Assembly: GCA_036477795.1 (NCBI GenBank)
Contig: JAZGDL010000192.1
Coordinates: 1-7,446, forward strand
Direction of reading: 5' to 3'
Length of the DNA: 7,446 nucleotides
Origin: JAZGDL01 sp036477795
GTDB taxonomy: Bacteria > Planctomycetota > Phycisphaerae > UBA1845
Shown here: piece after piece, positions 1 to 6,154 of the stretch
Position numbering within the stretch: the stretch's first letter is position 1
Layout of the letters: every line of letters starts with the position of its first letter
Translations under genes and position numbers: made by a program
Notes under the pieces: model-generated
What the model saw: only the letters and a program-made list of their open reading frames with translations
Told to the model about the DNA's origin: nothing
Database searches by the model: none

Positions 1-2
1 CC

Positions 3-221
3 ATCAAAGAGCCCGAGTGCCTCCACAAGTGGCAACTAATAAGGCTCAACGCCATGGTCCAGGCTCACCAGTCCGTCGCCGCCATGCACCGGCGTCTGGC
101 CCCCTTGCAGGAGAAGATGATCAAGTACATGGAGCGGGAGATGGAGGACATCGACGAAGCCGACGCCTGGAAGTACGGCCTCGACGACGAAGAAGACGAG
201 GACGACGAACAAAACACCTGA
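3..221 (+). CDS. 3' end of an unrecognised protein with an acidic C-terminal tail (partial)
   Basis: An open frame enters from the left edge and ends at TGA 219-221, giving 72 residues of a C-terminus whose start lies outside the window. The visible part begins IKEPECLHKWQLIRLNAM and continues as a Met-, Gln- and Lys-rich stretch that looks helical (repeated charged and Met residues, no Pro/Gly breaks). It ends in a strongly acidic tail, about 13 of the last 18 residues being Asp or Glu, closing with QNT. I recognise no family or catalytic motif. Acidic tails of this kind can be solvent-exposed interaction segments, but that is inference. The gene is convergent with the hydrolase on the other strand, and the last 101 bases overlap that hydrolase's extended 3' end. 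Codon use in this frame is sensible, with many GAC/GAG/CTC codons, so it is more believable than the Arg/Pro-rich alternative frame over the same bases. Confidence 0.7.
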   Translation: MKEPECLHKWQLIRLNAMVQAHQSVAAMHRRLAPLQEKMIKYMEREMEDIDEADAWKYGLDDEEDEDDEQNT

Positions 222-1086
222 ACGACCGTGCGCCATTCAGCGCCGCCAATCCGAGACGCGTCGCCAATCCGAGACGCGACCGCCAATCCGAGACGCGACC
301 GTGAGGGAGCGGGCAGGCGGGGTCTTGGGCGTCGGTTGCACCATCATCAACACCGGCACCCAAATAGGGCGCCACATACCGTCTGTTCCACTCATAAAGC
401 CCGATCCCATGGTGACCGCCCCCATGCCCGGCCTCTTTCCACTCGCTGGACCACGCCCGCTGCACCAACCGATCACGCAATCCCGCCTCCGGCACCACTT
501 TATCCGCCAGGAACCCATCCTTGCCGGCTGCCACTGTATGCCTGCGGTCGATGGTTCCGAAGATGCACGTGCCCAACCCTAGAGTGACCCCGTCGCGCGG
601 CGAATGGAAATTAACCAGCTTCCCATCGAGGTGCTGAAGCACTCCGGTCAGATCATAATCCCGGCTCAGCGCCGGCTGTACCAACACTACATTGCGGAGC
701 CGCACACGCTGGGGAAGGGCCTCCGCCGCCAGCAGCGCTATCCCGCCCCCGCCCGAATACCCCACCAGATCGATCGGGCGCCCCGGATGGTCATCGCAAT
801 AAGCCGCAATCCGCTCCGCCACCCGCACTGCCTCCGCCCGGTTACGTCTGTAGGCCATCAGGTGCACCACCGCCTTGAGCGGATTCCGCCAGTCATGCAC
901 TTCGATCGCCGACTCGACCCCCGCGCTGCGAAAGGCCCGCACCGCCTCCACCACCGTGAACCGCCCGGCAATACCGGGAAACACCCACAGCAGCCCCACC
1001 CGTAACTGCTCCCGGGTAGGCGTCTCAAAATGTTTGCTCCCAATTACACGCAAGAACCGTAACACCGCTAACACCAACTCTCTCAA
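121..1086 (-). CDS. Alpha/beta hydrolase-fold protein with a repeat-derived C-terminal extension
   Basis: Translation gives 321 residues from a TTG start. The fold signature is clear: an N-terminal strand and loop LLWVFPGIAG (33-41), then DLVGYSGGGG with nucleophile elbow G-Y-S-G-G (109-113), so Ser111 is the likely nucleophile. NFHSPRD places the probable acid at Asp165, and the His-rich HGGGHHG (221-227) supplies the probable catalytic His. Substrate cannot be told; an esterase, lipase or peptidase are all possible. I see no obvious signal peptide. Homology-like sequence seems to finish near VAPYL (about 242). From about residue 258 the frame reads antisense through the repeat block, then through the antisense of the neighbouring gene to TGA at 123-121, giving a basic Arg-rich tail. 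The native stop was therefore probably lost. The start rests on GGAGG (minus strand of 1091-1095), 4 nt upstream of TTG; GTG at 1074 is an alternative. The promoter side carries a 28-bp palindrome. Confidence 0.8.
   Translation of the reverse strand: MRELVLAVLRFLRVIGSKHFETPTREQLRVGLLWVFPGIAGRFTVVEAVRAFRSAGVESAIEVHDWRNPLKAVVHLMAYRRNRAEAVRVAERIAAYCDDHPGRPIDLVGYSGGGGIALLAAEALPQRVRLRNVVLVQPALSRDYDLTGVLQHLDGKLVNFHSPRDGVTLGLGTCIFGTIDRRHTVAAGKDGFLADKVVPEAGLRDRLVQRAWSSEWKEAGHGGGHHGIGLYEWNRRYVAPYLGAGVDDGATDAQDPACPLPHGRVSDWRSRLGLATRLGLAALNGARSFRCFVRRPRLLRRRGRTSRRRLRRCPPSPAPCT
244..297. repeat. Three near-tandem copies of a 17-bp unit
   Basis: The unit CGCCAATCCGAGACGCG occurs exactly three times, at 244-260, 262-278 and 281-297, with periods of 18 and 19 bp. 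The third copy runs directly into the GTGA hairpin module at 294-311. The block lies just downstream of the stop of the acidic-tail gene and inside the 3' end of the minus-strand hydrolase frame, where it encodes residues of the type SDWRSRLGLATRLG. The spacing of 1-2 bp rules out a CRISPR array. It is best read as a local amplification of part of a dispersed repeat. Confidence 0.9.
294..311 (+). repeat. GACC/GGGA hairpin repeat module, copy 1
   Basis: The stretch from 295 to 312 is identical to 6243-6260. Read on the plus strand it folds as CGC (294-296) with GCG (309-311), then tandem G-A/A-G mismatches (297-298 with 307-308), then CC with GG (299-300 with 305-306), closing on the loop GTGA (301-304). 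GTGA fits the GNRA tetraloop pattern as RNA. It lies downstream of the acidic-tail gene in the sense direction and antisense to the end of the hydrolase. Dispersed repeats of this sequence are, as I recall, common in planctomycete-like genomes; that is not checked here. Confidence 0.75.
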
Positions 1087-1090
1087 CAGA

Positions 1091-1095
1091 CCTCC
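1091..1095 (-). promoter_or_regulatory. Shine-Dalgarno site of the hydrolase
   Basis: CCTCC on the plus strand is GGAGG on the minus strand, lying 4 nt before the TTG codon at 1086-1084. The spacing is short for TTG 1086 and long (16 nt) for GTG 1074, so the exact start stays open. The site is only 2 bp from the 28-bp palindrome, so a hairpin in the mRNA would sit right beside it. Confidence 0.5.
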
Positions 1096-1097
1096 AA

Positions 1098-1125
1098 AAG
1101 CCCACGGGTTGCAACCCGTGGGCTT
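1098..1125. repeat. 28-bp perfect palindrome, copy 1 (intergenic)
   Basis: AAGCCCACGGGTTG is followed at once by its exact reverse complement, giving a 14-bp stem with no obligatory spacer. The identical 28 bp recurs at 4533-4560. This copy lies between the divergent hydrolase and glycosyltransferase genes. It is followed by CGGGG rather than a T run on the plus strand, so it is not a convincing terminator. It fits a REP-like dispersed repeat and could form a hairpin in the hydrolase 5' leader. Confidence 0.9.
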
Positions 1126-1218
1126 CGGGGTCCATCCACTCGACGGATCCCAACCGGATTCAACTCACTCGAACGGTGGTTTGTCCTCCGCGCCGACCAC
1201 CCTTACGATCCAGCGTCG

Positions 1219-2808
1219 ATGACTCATCCGATCAAATGCAACGACCTGTCACACTGCAAGTCACCGCCCAGCGCATGGCTGCTCCTCGCACCGGCCGCCG
1301 TTATCCTCATCATCTTCCGAATCCACGCCTTCGATCTTCCCCTGGAAACCGACGAATGCAACTACGCCTACACCGCCGCCCGACTCCTGCAAGGCGATCG
1401 TCTCTATGTAGACGTATGGGACCATCAGCCGCCCGGCGTCTTCGTCCTGTTCGCCGCCGTCATTTCCGTCTTCGGCTCCTCCGACGCCGTCCTGCGCTGG
1501 ACCGCGATCGTTTTCTCGCTGGCCTCACTGACTATCATCCATCACATCGTCCGCCGTCACTTCAGCCCCGTCGCCGCCGTCGTCGCCGCCATCATCTTCG
1601 CCGTCGTCTCATCCGACCCCGGCACCGCCGGCGAAGGCTGCAATCGCGAAATCTACATGAACTTCTGCGCGCTGGCAGCTCTCGCCCTAATGACCGCCCA
1701 ACCACACCGGCGCTCTCGCATTCTGCTGGCCGGTGCATGTCTCGCACTCGGTTCAACTCTCAAGACCGTCGTCGCCGCACAGTGGCTGCTGCTCACCATA
1801 TGGCTGGCTGCGCATCGTTACGCTACAACCCGGCGCGTCAGACCGGCACTCCAAGCCGTGCTGGACATGGCCGTCGCACCCGCCGCCATCTGGGCCGCCC
1901 TCCTCATCTACTTCACCGCCACCGAACGCGCCCAACTCTTCATCGACGCCGTGTTCACCTACAACATCGGCTACGGCGGACTGGACCGCAGCCTCCTGGG
2001 GCGATTAACCGGTTTTCTCAATCCGGTCTCTCACGTCTTCCAATCGGCCGCACCGCTGTGGTACGCCGCCGCCGTCGCCCTGCCGGCGCTATGCATCATG
2101 AACCGGCGAAAACTCACCACCGCCCACGGGGCCGTCATCGCCTACGCCGCCGGATCATTCATCGCCCTGTGCCTGCCCGGACGATACTACCCGCACTACT
2201 ACTACCTCCTCATCCCCCCCAACGTTCTGCTCTGCACGGCGCTGATCGCATCTCTGATGCAACGCATCCGGTCAACAGGTGCAAAGCGCGTCACCCTCAC
2301 CGCTGCCCTGGCCTGGACCGCAACGCTTCTGGTATTCCAATTGACCCACTACTTACTGGTCCAACCCGACCGCATCACCGCGCCCCATCCCATCTACCGC
2401 TACCGACAGGCATGGTCCCGCGCCCAAGGTGAGCGCATCGCCCAACTGACCGATCCTGAGGACACCATCTTCGTCTGGGGCCTGGACGCCGGCTTCTACT
2501 ACTACGCCCATCGCCGCTGCGCCTCGCGCTACACCATGGTTGGCGGCCTGGCTGACGACGCACGCGGCGCATCAGACCGCCGCCGTATCCTGCTTGACGA
2601 GCTGGCCGCCGCGAAACCTCGTCTGGTCCTGATCGTCCAACCCGAATTCCCCGAACTGAAAGCCTTCCTCAATTCCCGATACGTGCTCGCCGGACCGAGC
2701 CCCCTTGACAGACACGACTTCCGTCCCGAGAAAATCATCATGGTTGCATTGATGGATCCCAATCGCCCGGTCAAGCCCATCGATTGGGAATGGTCGATGC
2801 GAAAGTGA
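1219..2808 (+). CDS. Membrane glycosyltransferase, GT39/ArnT-PMT-like (GT-C fold)
   Basis: A 529-residue polytopic protein. After the first membrane segment (about 19-38) the first external loop has the GT-C hallmark: DLPLETDECNYAY, with the adjacent acidic pair Asp45-Glu46, then GDRLYVDVWDHQPPG (59-73), matching the family pattern of LY-D-DH-PPG. Further hydrophobic helices follow to about residue 390, and a soluble C-terminal part includes VWGLDAGFYYYAHRR (from 419) and ASRYTM. Proteins of this family take a sugar from a polyprenyl-phosphate carrier and add it to lipid A, protein or another acceptor on the outer face of the membrane; the acceptor here cannot be read from sequence. ATG 1219 is the only sensible start in frame, and no Shine-Dalgarno is visible, so expression may be leaderless or weakly initiated. 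It is the first gene of a close-packed set, with only 7 bases before the biotin ligase. It is complete, with no frameshift seen. Confidence 0.85.
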   Translation: MTHPIKCNDLSHCKSPPSAWLLLAPAAVILIIFRIHAFDLPLETDECNYAYTAARLLQGDRLYVDVWDHQPPGVFVLFAAVISVFGSSDAVLRWTAIVFSLASLTIIHHIVRRHFSPVAAVVAAIIFAVVSSDPGTAGEGCNREIYMNFCALAALALMTAQPHRRSRILLAGACLALGSTLKTVVAAQWLLLTIWLAAHRYATTRRVRPALQAVLDMAVAPAAIWAALLIYFTATERAQLFIDAVFTYNIGYGGLDRSLLGRLTGFLNPVSHVFQSAAPLWYAAAVALPALCIMNRRKLTTAHGAVIAYAAGSFIALCLPGRYYPHYYYLLIPPNVLLCTALIASLMQRIRSTGAKRVTLTAALAWTATLLVFQLTHYLLVQPDRITAPHPIYRYRQAWSRAQGERIAQLTDPEDTIFVWGLDAGFYYYAHRRCASRYTMVGGLADDARGASDRRRILLDELAAAKPRLVLIVQPEFPELKAFLNSRYVLAGPSPLDRHDFRPEKIIMVALMDPNRPVKPIDWEWSMRK

Positions 2809-2815
2809 TCAACTC

Positions 2816-3628
2816 ATGAGAAGCGGTGTCATGAATCTCGAACGCGTGCTCGCCCAACGCACGTTTAGGCGCATCGCCAAACGCGCCGAAATGATCGAGA
2901 CCACAACCAGCACCAACGATCACGCCTGGTCCAAAGCCGCAAACGAGAGCGCCGACGGTTACGTGGTCTTCGCCGAGCATCAGACCGCCGGCAGAGGCCG
3001 CATGGGGCGATCCTGGCACGTACCTCGCGGCGCCGGAATCATGTGTAGCCTCCTGCTCATCGACGCCCCCGAGCACCCCGTGCCTGAAGGCGGAGTCCTC
3101 TGCATCATCGCCGGCATCGCCACCGCCCACGCCATAAGAGACGCCACCGGCCTCACCGCCCGCATCGACTGGCCCAACGACATCATCATCCGGCATGGCA
3201 AGGTCGCCGGCGTCCTGGTTGAGTCGCGCATCATCGGCCGCAGCCGCCGTGCCTACGTCGTCGGCATAGGCATCAACTGCCTGCAACACCGCCACCACTT
3301 CCCCGAAGAGCTCCGACGACGGGCCACATCACTCGATATTGAAACCGAAGGACCCGTCGATCGCGAAGAAGTCGCCGGCGCATTACTATCCCGACTCGAC
3401 GTATGGCTCGCCGACCCCTCCCGGTGGGACCCCGACAGCGTGTGCGGCGCCTTTCGCGAGTGCTCGCTGCCTGCCGGCCGGCGAATCAGGTTGCGTTACC
3501 AGGGCAGAACTTATGCAGGCGAGGTCGTCGACATCGACCCCGCGGCCGCCCTGGTGGTCATGCTCGATGACGGTACCCGCACCGTTTTCCCCGCCTCCGG
3601 GACAACCCTGCTTCACGACCCGCCCTGA
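2816..3628 (+). CDS. birA: Biotin--[acetyl-CoA-carboxylase] ligase (monofunctional, no DNA-binding domain)
   Basis: The enzyme makes biotinyl-AMP and transfers biotin to the lysine of biotin carboxyl carrier domains, such as that of acetyl-CoA carboxylase, in the cytoplasm. Family motifs are in order: ETTTSTND (28-35), AEHQTAGRGRMGRSW (53-67, the biotin/AMP loop), DWPNDI (118-123), KVAGVLVE (129-136, with the catalytic-site Lys129) and VGIGINC (149-155). A short C-terminal beta domain follows (about 215-265, IRLRYQGRTYAGEVVDIDP). There is no N-terminal winged helix, so it is the short class and not a biotin-operon repressor of the E. coli type. The symbol follows common usage for the ligase. 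The start could be ATG 2816 or ATG 2831 (MNLERVLAQRT), since the family motifs begin well after both. It is 7 nt after the glycosyltransferase stop and 15 nt before the membrane-protein start, so the three are probably co-transcribed. No link in function between them is evident. Confidence 0.93.
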   Translation: MRSGVMNLERVLAQRTFRRIAKRAEMIETTTSTNDHAWSKAANESADGYVVFAEHQTAGRGRMGRSWHVPRGAGIMCSLLLIDAPEHPVPEGGVLCIIAGIATAHAIRDATGLTARIDWPNDIIIRHGKVAGVLVESRIIGRSRRAYVVGIGINCLQHRHHFPEELRRRATSLDIETEGPVDREEVAGALLSRLDVWLADPSRWDPDSVCGAFRECSLPAGRRIRLRYQGRTYAGEVVDIDPAAALVVMLDDGTRTVFPASGTTLLHDPP

Positions 3629-3643
3629 GGGACGGAACGTCAA

Positions 3644-5191
3644 ATGCAAACCTATCATCACGCCTACCAACCCGACGCGGAGACCCGCGGCCATGTCACG
3701 GTCCGCCGCGTCCGACACATTGTCGGCTTGCTCTGCGGTTTCACCATTGGATGGCTGTTCGCCGCCTTGGTCGCCGGGATGCGTCCGCTGTTGCAGGAGA
3801 CCACCAACGCCGACCACGCCGTCGTCGCAGCCGGTCTGACGGCCCTCGCCCTCGGAATCCGTCTGCCGCACGGGCTTGCCACCGCAATCGCCAAGTGGTT
3901 CTGGCGACGCACCCACCATCAACTCACCATTTCCAGCCTTTCCGCCGCCCCGCGCGACCGGCACCTGCTCTGGCTGGTAGTGGCCACGGTGACACTGCCG
4001 GCCGGGCTCAGCGTGGCATGCCTGCCCCTGCTCATCGACTTGGCACAACGCGTCCACGGTTATGCCCACGCCCACTTTTTCTGGATGGCCCCAGCCCAAG
4101 TCATTCTGGTGTTCCTGATCGCCGGCCTGATCATCCTGGTTCCGCTAGCCCTCACCGGTGTGGCCCTGGCCGCTTTGAATCAGCTTGCATCTTTCGACCG
4201 TCTCCGCTCACCGCCGATCACCGCGACCATTCTCCTCGGCGCCGCCGCCGGCGCCGCCGCTGTCAACGGTCTCATCGAATCGGTCTTGAGCTTGAAGCTG
4301 CTCACCCTTCTCGGATCGGTGCCGTTGTTCCTTATCGCCATCATCGCCGCACAACAATCCGGACCACCGGCAGCCGGCCGTGAAGAGTCGTCTCCATTGC
4401 CGGACACCGCAGCGCCCGAGTGGGCTTCTCGCGACGCTATGCCGGCGCGACTCATCGCCGCACTCGTCGCCGCCTCCGGAACCGTCGCCCTCATCCTCTG
4501 GACAATCCTGCTATCGTCTCCCGCACTCCCCAAAGCCCACGGGTTGCAACCCGTGGGCTTATACAGTCCGCCCGGTCAAACGATCACATCTGCATTCGCA
4601 CCACAGAATTCATCAGCAAAGCGGAACGCCCTGGTCATCACAACAACCACGGCGTTGTCATGCCTATTGCTGGCGGCATCGTTGGGATCGACCATTGTCG
4701 CCCGCGCCACGTCCTTCAGCGCCCGGCCACATTTCGCCCTGGGCACCACTTGCGCCCTGGCCGGTCTGTTGACCATCGGACCCGCCGTCGGCCTCATAAC
4801 GCTCTATGAACATGCCCGATCGATTCCACTGACCGCGATGTTGGCCTGGGCCATCGGGTCTATCGTGGCCTGCGCCGCCGCGCTGACCGGCGCCCAACAC
4901 TTCGTGTTAAAGCGCGCCACACGACCCCATGCTGCCACAGCTACACTCGCCGCCGAATGTGCCTGGATGCCCGCGATCGCGCTGCTCACGTTCACCTTTG
5001 TGGCCCCCGATGGCCACCACTGCCGCGTCATGCTGGTCGCCGCCGGTCTGGCACTCGCCGCCGCCGCCGTTGTTGTTTTTGTTCACGCGCCGGTGGTCAG
5101 CAACGCGCGTCGCCTGGCCCCGCCGGCCCTGGTCTTCCTCGTCGCGATCGGCACGATCCGCTTCTTGCCCCATCTTCTTCAATCCGGTTAA
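3644..5191 (+). CDS. Multi-spanning membrane protein of unknown function, with an in-frame palindromic repeat
   Basis: A 515-residue, Ala/Leu-rich protein with about 13 hydrophobic segments, for example near 25-45, 58-72, 108-131, 148-180, 192-210, 217-236, 267-290, 329-353, 364-387, 395-415, 441-453, 462-480 and 492-508. I do not recognise the family. The size and helix count fit a transporter-like or polymer-related integral membrane protein, but no signature motif is visible. The segment KAHGLQPVGL (297-306) is encoded by a 28-bp palindrome also found between genes at 1098-1125. It lies in the loop after helix 7 and keeps the frame open. The neighbouring loops (237-266 and 307-328) are Pro/Ser-rich and look tolerant of insertion. 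ATG 3644 follows the ligase stop by 15 nt, with only a weak GAGG at 3627-3630. Helices on both sides of the repeat argue for one protein, not two. The gene ends with TAA at 5189-5191. Confidence 0.8.
   Translation: MQTYHHAYQPDAETRGHVTVRRVRHIVGLLCGFTIGWLFAALVAGMRPLLQETTNADHAVVAAGLTALALGIRLPHGLATAIAKWFWRRTHHQLTISSLSAAPRDRHLLWLVVATVTLPAGLSVACLPLLIDLAQRVHGYAHAHFFWMAPAQVILVFLIAGLIILVPLALTGVALAALNQLASFDRLRSPPITATILLGAAAGAAAVNGLIESVLSLKLLTLLGSVPLFLIAIIAAQQSGPPAAGREESSPLPDTAAPEWASRDAMPARLIAALVAASGTVALILWTILLSSPALPKAHGLQPVGLYSPPGQTITSAFAPQNSSAKRNALVITTTTALSCLLLAASLGSTIVARATSFSARPHFALGTTCALAGLLTIGPAVGLITLYEHARSIPLTAMLAWAIGSIVACAAALTGAQHFVLKRATRPHAATATLAAECAWMPAIALLTFTFVAPDGHHCRVMLVAAGLALAAAAVVVFVHAPVVSNARRLAPPALVFLVAIGTIRFLPHLLQSG
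4533..4560. repeat. 28-bp perfect palindrome, copy 2 (inside a coding sequence)
   Basis: Identical over 28 bp to 1098-1125; the shared stretch extends by one A on the left. It lies wholly inside the membrane-protein gene and is translated as part of KAHGLQPVGL. With 28 bp of palindrome, the insertion plus any duplicated or flanking bases must total a multiple of three, because the frame is intact on both sides. Confidence 0.92.
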
Positions 5192-5205
5192 GAACCTACA
5201 CGGGC

Positions 5206-5223
5206 CGCGGGCCTTAGCCCGCG
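5206..5223. repeat. GC-rich hairpin after the membrane-protein gene
   Basis: CGCGGGC (5206-5212), loop CTTA, then GCCCGCG (5217-5223) gives a 7-bp perfect stem 15 bp past the TAA. No T run follows on the plus strand, so a factor-independent terminator is unlikely in the strict sense. It could still end or stabilise the upstream transcript, or be a short REP-like element of a third kind. The rest of the 5192-5371 gap shows no gene, and I could not pick out a promoter in it. Confidence 0.6.
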
Positions 5224-5371
5224 CCGCCTCCCCAATCGAAACACACGTCAAGTCCGGGATAACCCAACCTCTCTTTGCCAGCACCAGCGTCCGGAAACCC
5301 TGCACACACGCTCTCAATTCAACGATTTGCAACTACAGCAGCACCGGCTCACATCCGATATCTCCCCTATC

Positions 5372-5779
5372 ATGAAACGTACAGCCAGTGTATTCGTTGA
5401 ATTGATCGCGCTGCTCTTCATCGCCGGGCTTGTGGCCGTCGTTGCCATTCCGGACCAGAGACCCACCAAACCCGAATCGCAACACCGCGCTCTGATAAGC
5501 GCCCTCGAGCGCGTCCGCACCGCCCTCGACAGATACTGGGGCGACCATAACGCCCGCTATCCCACCATCGAGGAGATGCAAACCCTCCCCGAAGCCGCCA
5601 AAGCGTCCAGGGCACGAATCGAGCTTGCCGCTTATCTCGGCGGCGTGCCCGATAACCCGTTCACCGGTGGCAGTGCAGTCGCGCCGCTCGATGCCCCCGT
5701 CGGCTGGTCCGACTGGGTCTACGAACCGCAAACCGGCGTCTTCAAAGCCAACGACAGCATAGTTCACCGGGCACTGTAG
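5372..5779 (+). CDS. Type IV pilin-like / type II secretion pseudopilin (GspG-like)
   Basis: 135 residues starting MKRTASVFVELIALLFIAG. It has a short basic leader, then a class III prepilin signal: counting Ser6 as mature +1, Glu10 falls at the conserved +5 and Pro27 at +22, exactly as in GspG and type IV pilins. The residue before the cut would be Ala5 instead of the usual Gly. Mature residues form a hydrophobic helix (6-26), then an amphipathic helix (about 36-58, HRALISALERVRTALDRYW), then a small C-terminal domain with YPTIEEM, GGVPDNPFTGG and WVYEPQTGVFKAN, the pattern seen in short pseudopilins. It would be processed by a PilD-type peptidase and assembled into a periplasmic fibre. An upstream in-frame TTG (5327) would add 15 residues before the leader and spoil the short basic leader, so ATG 5372 is preferred. 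The genes that follow are a small exported protein and a secretin, which supports the assignment. Confidence 0.85.
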   Translation: MKRTASVFVELIALLFIAGLVAVVAIPDQRPTKPESQHRALISALERVRTALDRYWGDHNARYPTIEEMQTLPEAAKASRARIELAAYLGGVPDNPFTGGSAVAPLDAPVGWSDWVYEPQTGVFKANDSIVHRAL

Positions 5780-5827
5780 ACGCCACACCGGCGGACTCGG
5801 CGTCGCACAAAGGAAAACCGCCAGAGC

Positions 5828-5834
5828 AAGGAGG
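5828..5834 (+). promoter_or_regulatory. Strong Shine-Dalgarno for the small exported protein
   Basis: AAGGAGG lies 5 nt before ATG 5840. It is by far the clearest ribosome-binding site in the window and fixes the start of the short gene that follows. Its strength contrasts with the weak or absent sites of the neighbouring genes. Confidence 0.8.
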
Positions 5835-5839
5835 CTCCC

Positions 5840-6130
5840 ATGAAGCCGCACTCCCACAGCAGCAACTTCTGCGCACCGCGTATCATTCTTTATCTGGCGA
5901 TTGGGCTGACCTGCTGCAAAGTATGGCTGGGCCCATCCCCTCTGTTGTCCACGGCCTACGCCCAGATCCCCGACAGCGGAGACCAGCGAAGAGTCATCAT
6001 TCAGGAACTACGAAAGGCCAATGACCTGCTCCAAAAGATCCACACAACATTGAGCTCGGGCACCATCAAGGTCAGCATCGTCGGTGCCGATAAGTCCCCC
6101 GCAAGGAGAAAGGACGGAAAGGGCCGATAA
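5840..6130 (+). CDS. Small exported protein between pilin and secretin genes, family unknown
   Basis: 96 residues. The N-terminus has a hydrophobic stretch (about 14-24, RIILYLAIGLTC) and a second weak one, then STAYAQIPD, a good signal-peptidase-I site (A-Y-A before Gln42). This implies a mature exported part of about 55 residues. The mature part begins with DSGDQRRVIIQELRKANDLL (about 45-64), a predicted amphipathic or coiled-coil helix. It continues QKIHTTLSSGTIKVSIVGAD, probably a short strand, and finishes with a basic tail rich in Lys and Arg. A Cys pair at 25-26 lies inside the signal region, so a lipoprotein is possible but the lipobox is poor. I recognise no named family. Its place between a pseudopilin and a secretin, in the same direction, suggests an accessory part of that apparatus, for example a periplasmic or pilotin-like factor; this is inference. 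The stop at 6128-6130 is in the same frame as the secretin that follows. Confidence 0.75.
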   Translation: MKPHSHSSNFCAPRIILYLAIGLTCCKVWLGPSPLLSTAYAQIPDSGDQRRVIIQELRKANDLLQKIHTTLSSGTIKVSIVGADKSPARRKDGKGR

Positions 6131-6154
6131 CCGTCGGCCTTCCGCAATAGTGTA

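Noticed and set aside
244..297. Possible CRISPR array
   Set aside because: Repeats are 17 bp with spacers of only 1-2 bp, three units only, and no cas gene is present.
604..1005. 133-residue plus-strand open frame opposite the hydrolase
   Set aside because: No recognisable features, and the minus strand carries the alpha/beta hydrolase nucleophile elbow and triad pattern over the same bases.
1176..2432. 418-residue open frame on the plus strand overlapping the glycosyltransferase
   Set aside because: It is Arg/Pro/His-rich with no domain pattern. It is an out-of-frame shadow of the GT39 gene, which has clear family motifs.
3386..4099. 237-residue minus-strand open frame spanning the ligase and membrane-protein junction
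   Set aside because: Gly-rich, no motifs, and crosses two well-supported genes. Such antisense frames are expected in high-GC DNA.
4237..4262. GCC-rich run that looks like a microsatellite
   Set aside because: It encodes an Ala-rich part of a predicted membrane helix and reflects codon use in a high-GC genome, not an independent repeat.
4533..4560. Terminator splitting the membrane protein into two genes
   Set aside because: The frame stays open through it, helices continue on both sides, no T run follows, and no start with a ribosome site lies just after it.
5327..5371. Upstream TTG start for the pseudopilin
   Set aside because: It would place 15 extra residues before the basic prepilin leader; ATG 5372 gives a leader of the usual short length.
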